64,000 bases of DNA from positions 1 to 64,000 of the forward strand of contig JAEZTJ010000091.1 in the NCBI GenBank assembly GCA_023421505.1. Reading direction: 5' to 3'. Source of the stretch: Bacillota bacterium (lineage in GTDB: Bacteria > Bacillota > Clostridia > Lachnospirales > Lachnospiraceae). This document shows, in pieces, positions 63,002-64,000 of this stretch. The stretch's first letter is position 1; each line of letters begins with the position of its first letter. Position numbers and translations under genes: made by a program. A model generated the notes under the pieces. It ran no database searches. It saw only the letters and a list, made by a program, of their open reading frames with translations, and was not told where the DNA came from.

Positions 63002-64000
63002 ATTATACAACAAAGGAAACCTATGAAAGAAGTGCATTAAGAGTAAATCCTGCCAAGACCTGTCAGCCGGTGGGTGCCATGTATGCTGCCTTAGGGGTAC
63101 ATGAGTGTATGCCCCACAGTCATGGTTCCCAGGGCTGCTGTGCATTCCACAGAATGTTCTTAACCAGGCACTTTAAAGATCCTGCAATGGCTTCTACAAG
63201 CTCCTTTACAGAGGGTGCTTCCGTATTTGGCGGAGGAACTAATCTAAAAACTGCGGCAAAAAACATATTCGATATTTATAATCCAAAGATTATTGCCGTG
63301 CATACAACCTGTCTTTCTGAGACCATCGGGGATGACCTAAATGCACTCATTCAAGGCATCGAGATACCGGAAGGTAAATTTATGGTGCATTGCAATACAC
63401 CAAGCTATTACGGCTCCCATATCACAGGCTTCAGTAATATGGTGACAGGCTTCATACGCTATTTATCCAAGGCTTCCGGCAAAAAGAACGGTAAGATGGC
63501 AATCCTGCCGGGCTTCGTTAATCCCGGAGACATGAGAGAACTAAAGAGAATTGCAGAAGCTATGGGTGTAGCTTATACAATGCTTCCCGATACCAGCGGT
63601 GTTATGGACTCTCCGATGACAGGCAAATTTGAGCTTTATCCGAAGGGCGGAACAACAGTAGAGGAGATTATTCATCTAGGTGATTCTAGTACAACAATTG
63701 CCTTTGGTAAGTTCTCCAGTGAAGCACCTGCGGAAGCATTATCAAAGAAATGCAGTGTTCCGTATCAAGTACTTCCTTTGCCGATTGGAATCGGCAGAAC
63801 CGATGAATATATTCTGGCATTACAAAGCTTTACCAAAGTGGAGGTTCCCTATTCTCTGGAGGAGGAACGCGGACAGCTAGTAGATATTTTAATTGATATT
63901 CATCCTTATACCTATAATAAGAAGGTTGCTATCTTTGGCGATCCCGATACAGTATTAAGCCTTGCTGAATTCGCACTTGAGATGGGAATGCTACCGAAAT
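62995..64000 (+). CDS. nifK: Nitrogenase molybdenum-iron protein beta chain, cut by window end
   Basis: It starts inside the nifD stop (ATGCTAG) and stays open to base 64000; 335 residues are visible. P-cluster Cys are C23 (AKTCQPVGA), C48 (GSQGC) and one in VHTTCLSETIGDD. It lacks the about 50-residue N-terminal extension of proteobacterial NifK, as in Clostridium pasteurianum. GGAGG precedes the ATG. It pairs with NifD to form the catalytic component. The end of the gene is outside this window. Confidence 0.97.
   Translation, partial: MLDYTTKETYERSALRVNPAKTCQPVGAMYAALGVHECMPHSHGSQGCCAFHRMFLTRHFKDPAMASTSSFTEGASVFGGGTNLKTAAKNIFDIYNPKIIAVHTTCLSETIGDDLNALIQGIEIPEGKFMVHCNTPSYYGSHITGFSNMVTGFIRYLSKASGKKNGKMAILPGFVNPGDMRELKRIAEAMGVAYTMLPDTSGVMDSPMTGKFELYPKGGTTVEEIIHLGDSSTTIAFGKFSSEAPAEALSKKCSVPYQVLPLPIGIGRTDEYILALQSFTKVEVPYSLEEERGQLVDILIDIHPYTYNKKVAIFGDPDTVLSLAEFALEMGMLPK

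Overview
The window reads as chromosomal DNA of an anaerobic, low-GC, nitrogen-fixing member of the Firmicutes, most likely a Lachnospiraceae / clostridial cluster XIVa bacterium. The reasons are AT-rich intergenic DNA, strong GGAGG ribosome sites, the abundance of Bce-type and ABC-2 export systems with two-component regulators, and a nif cluster of the Clostridium pasteurianum type (nifH-nifI1-nifI2-nifD-nifK, NifD with the clostridial insertion, NifK with a short N terminus). This placement is inferred from gene content; no rRNA, tRNA or CRISPR array was seen.

Layout. 0-4.4 kb (minus): a carbohydrate ABC importer (propeller-like plus binding-protein lipoprotein, two permeases) ending in a broken HlyD-like gene. 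4.9-17.7 kb: OmpR-type two-component pair, DUF523 protein, ArgD-like aminotransferase, SPFH protein with an Arc-like protein, a KAS III-like enzyme lacking expected catalytic residues, a HAD phosphatase, a GH3 glycosidase and a Cys-rich DUF11-type surface protein. 18-28.4 kb: two back-to-back sensor/exporter modules (regulator, kinase, ATPase, FtsX permease), the second a canonical BceRSAB set. 28.5-42.5 kb: an accessory stretch of single genes (nitroreductases, GNATs, methyltransferase, Nudix enzymes, cupin, NAD(P)H oxidoreductase, EFR1-type ferredoxin protein) with decayed remnants (integrase, LRR protein, aminoglycoside phosphotransferase-like fragment). 42.6-51.6 kb: a LytTR/DUF3021/ABC-2 operon, a CotH-kinase lipoprotein, and a second ABC-2 operon with a TetR regulator. 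51.7-58 kb: DHA2-type drug exporter, secreted protein, racemase, PutP symporter. 58.2-64 kb: a ModC-type ATPase followed by the nif cluster, cut by the window end inside nifK.

The most interesting signals are non-coding. (1) Four structured 5' leaders of two related families lie directly on the ribosome sites of unrelated minus-strand genes (about 15.94-16.03, 43.41-43.50, 48.75-48.84, 54.43-54.51 kb), and one family shows paired compensatory changes. (2) The nif region carries two related leader terminators (before modC and before nifH), a MITE-like inverted-repeat element between nifH and nifI1, and a tandem array of three GGAGGA-GAAA-TCCTCC hairpins whose fourth half-repeat is the ribosome site of nifI2. 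(3) The same MITE family occurs at 50.7 kb, and as a deletion derivative at 4.8 kb.

The genes work mainly at the cell envelope (sensing and expelling antimicrobials, importing sugars, molybdate and proline) and in nitrogen fixation with PII-type control by NifI1/NifI2.
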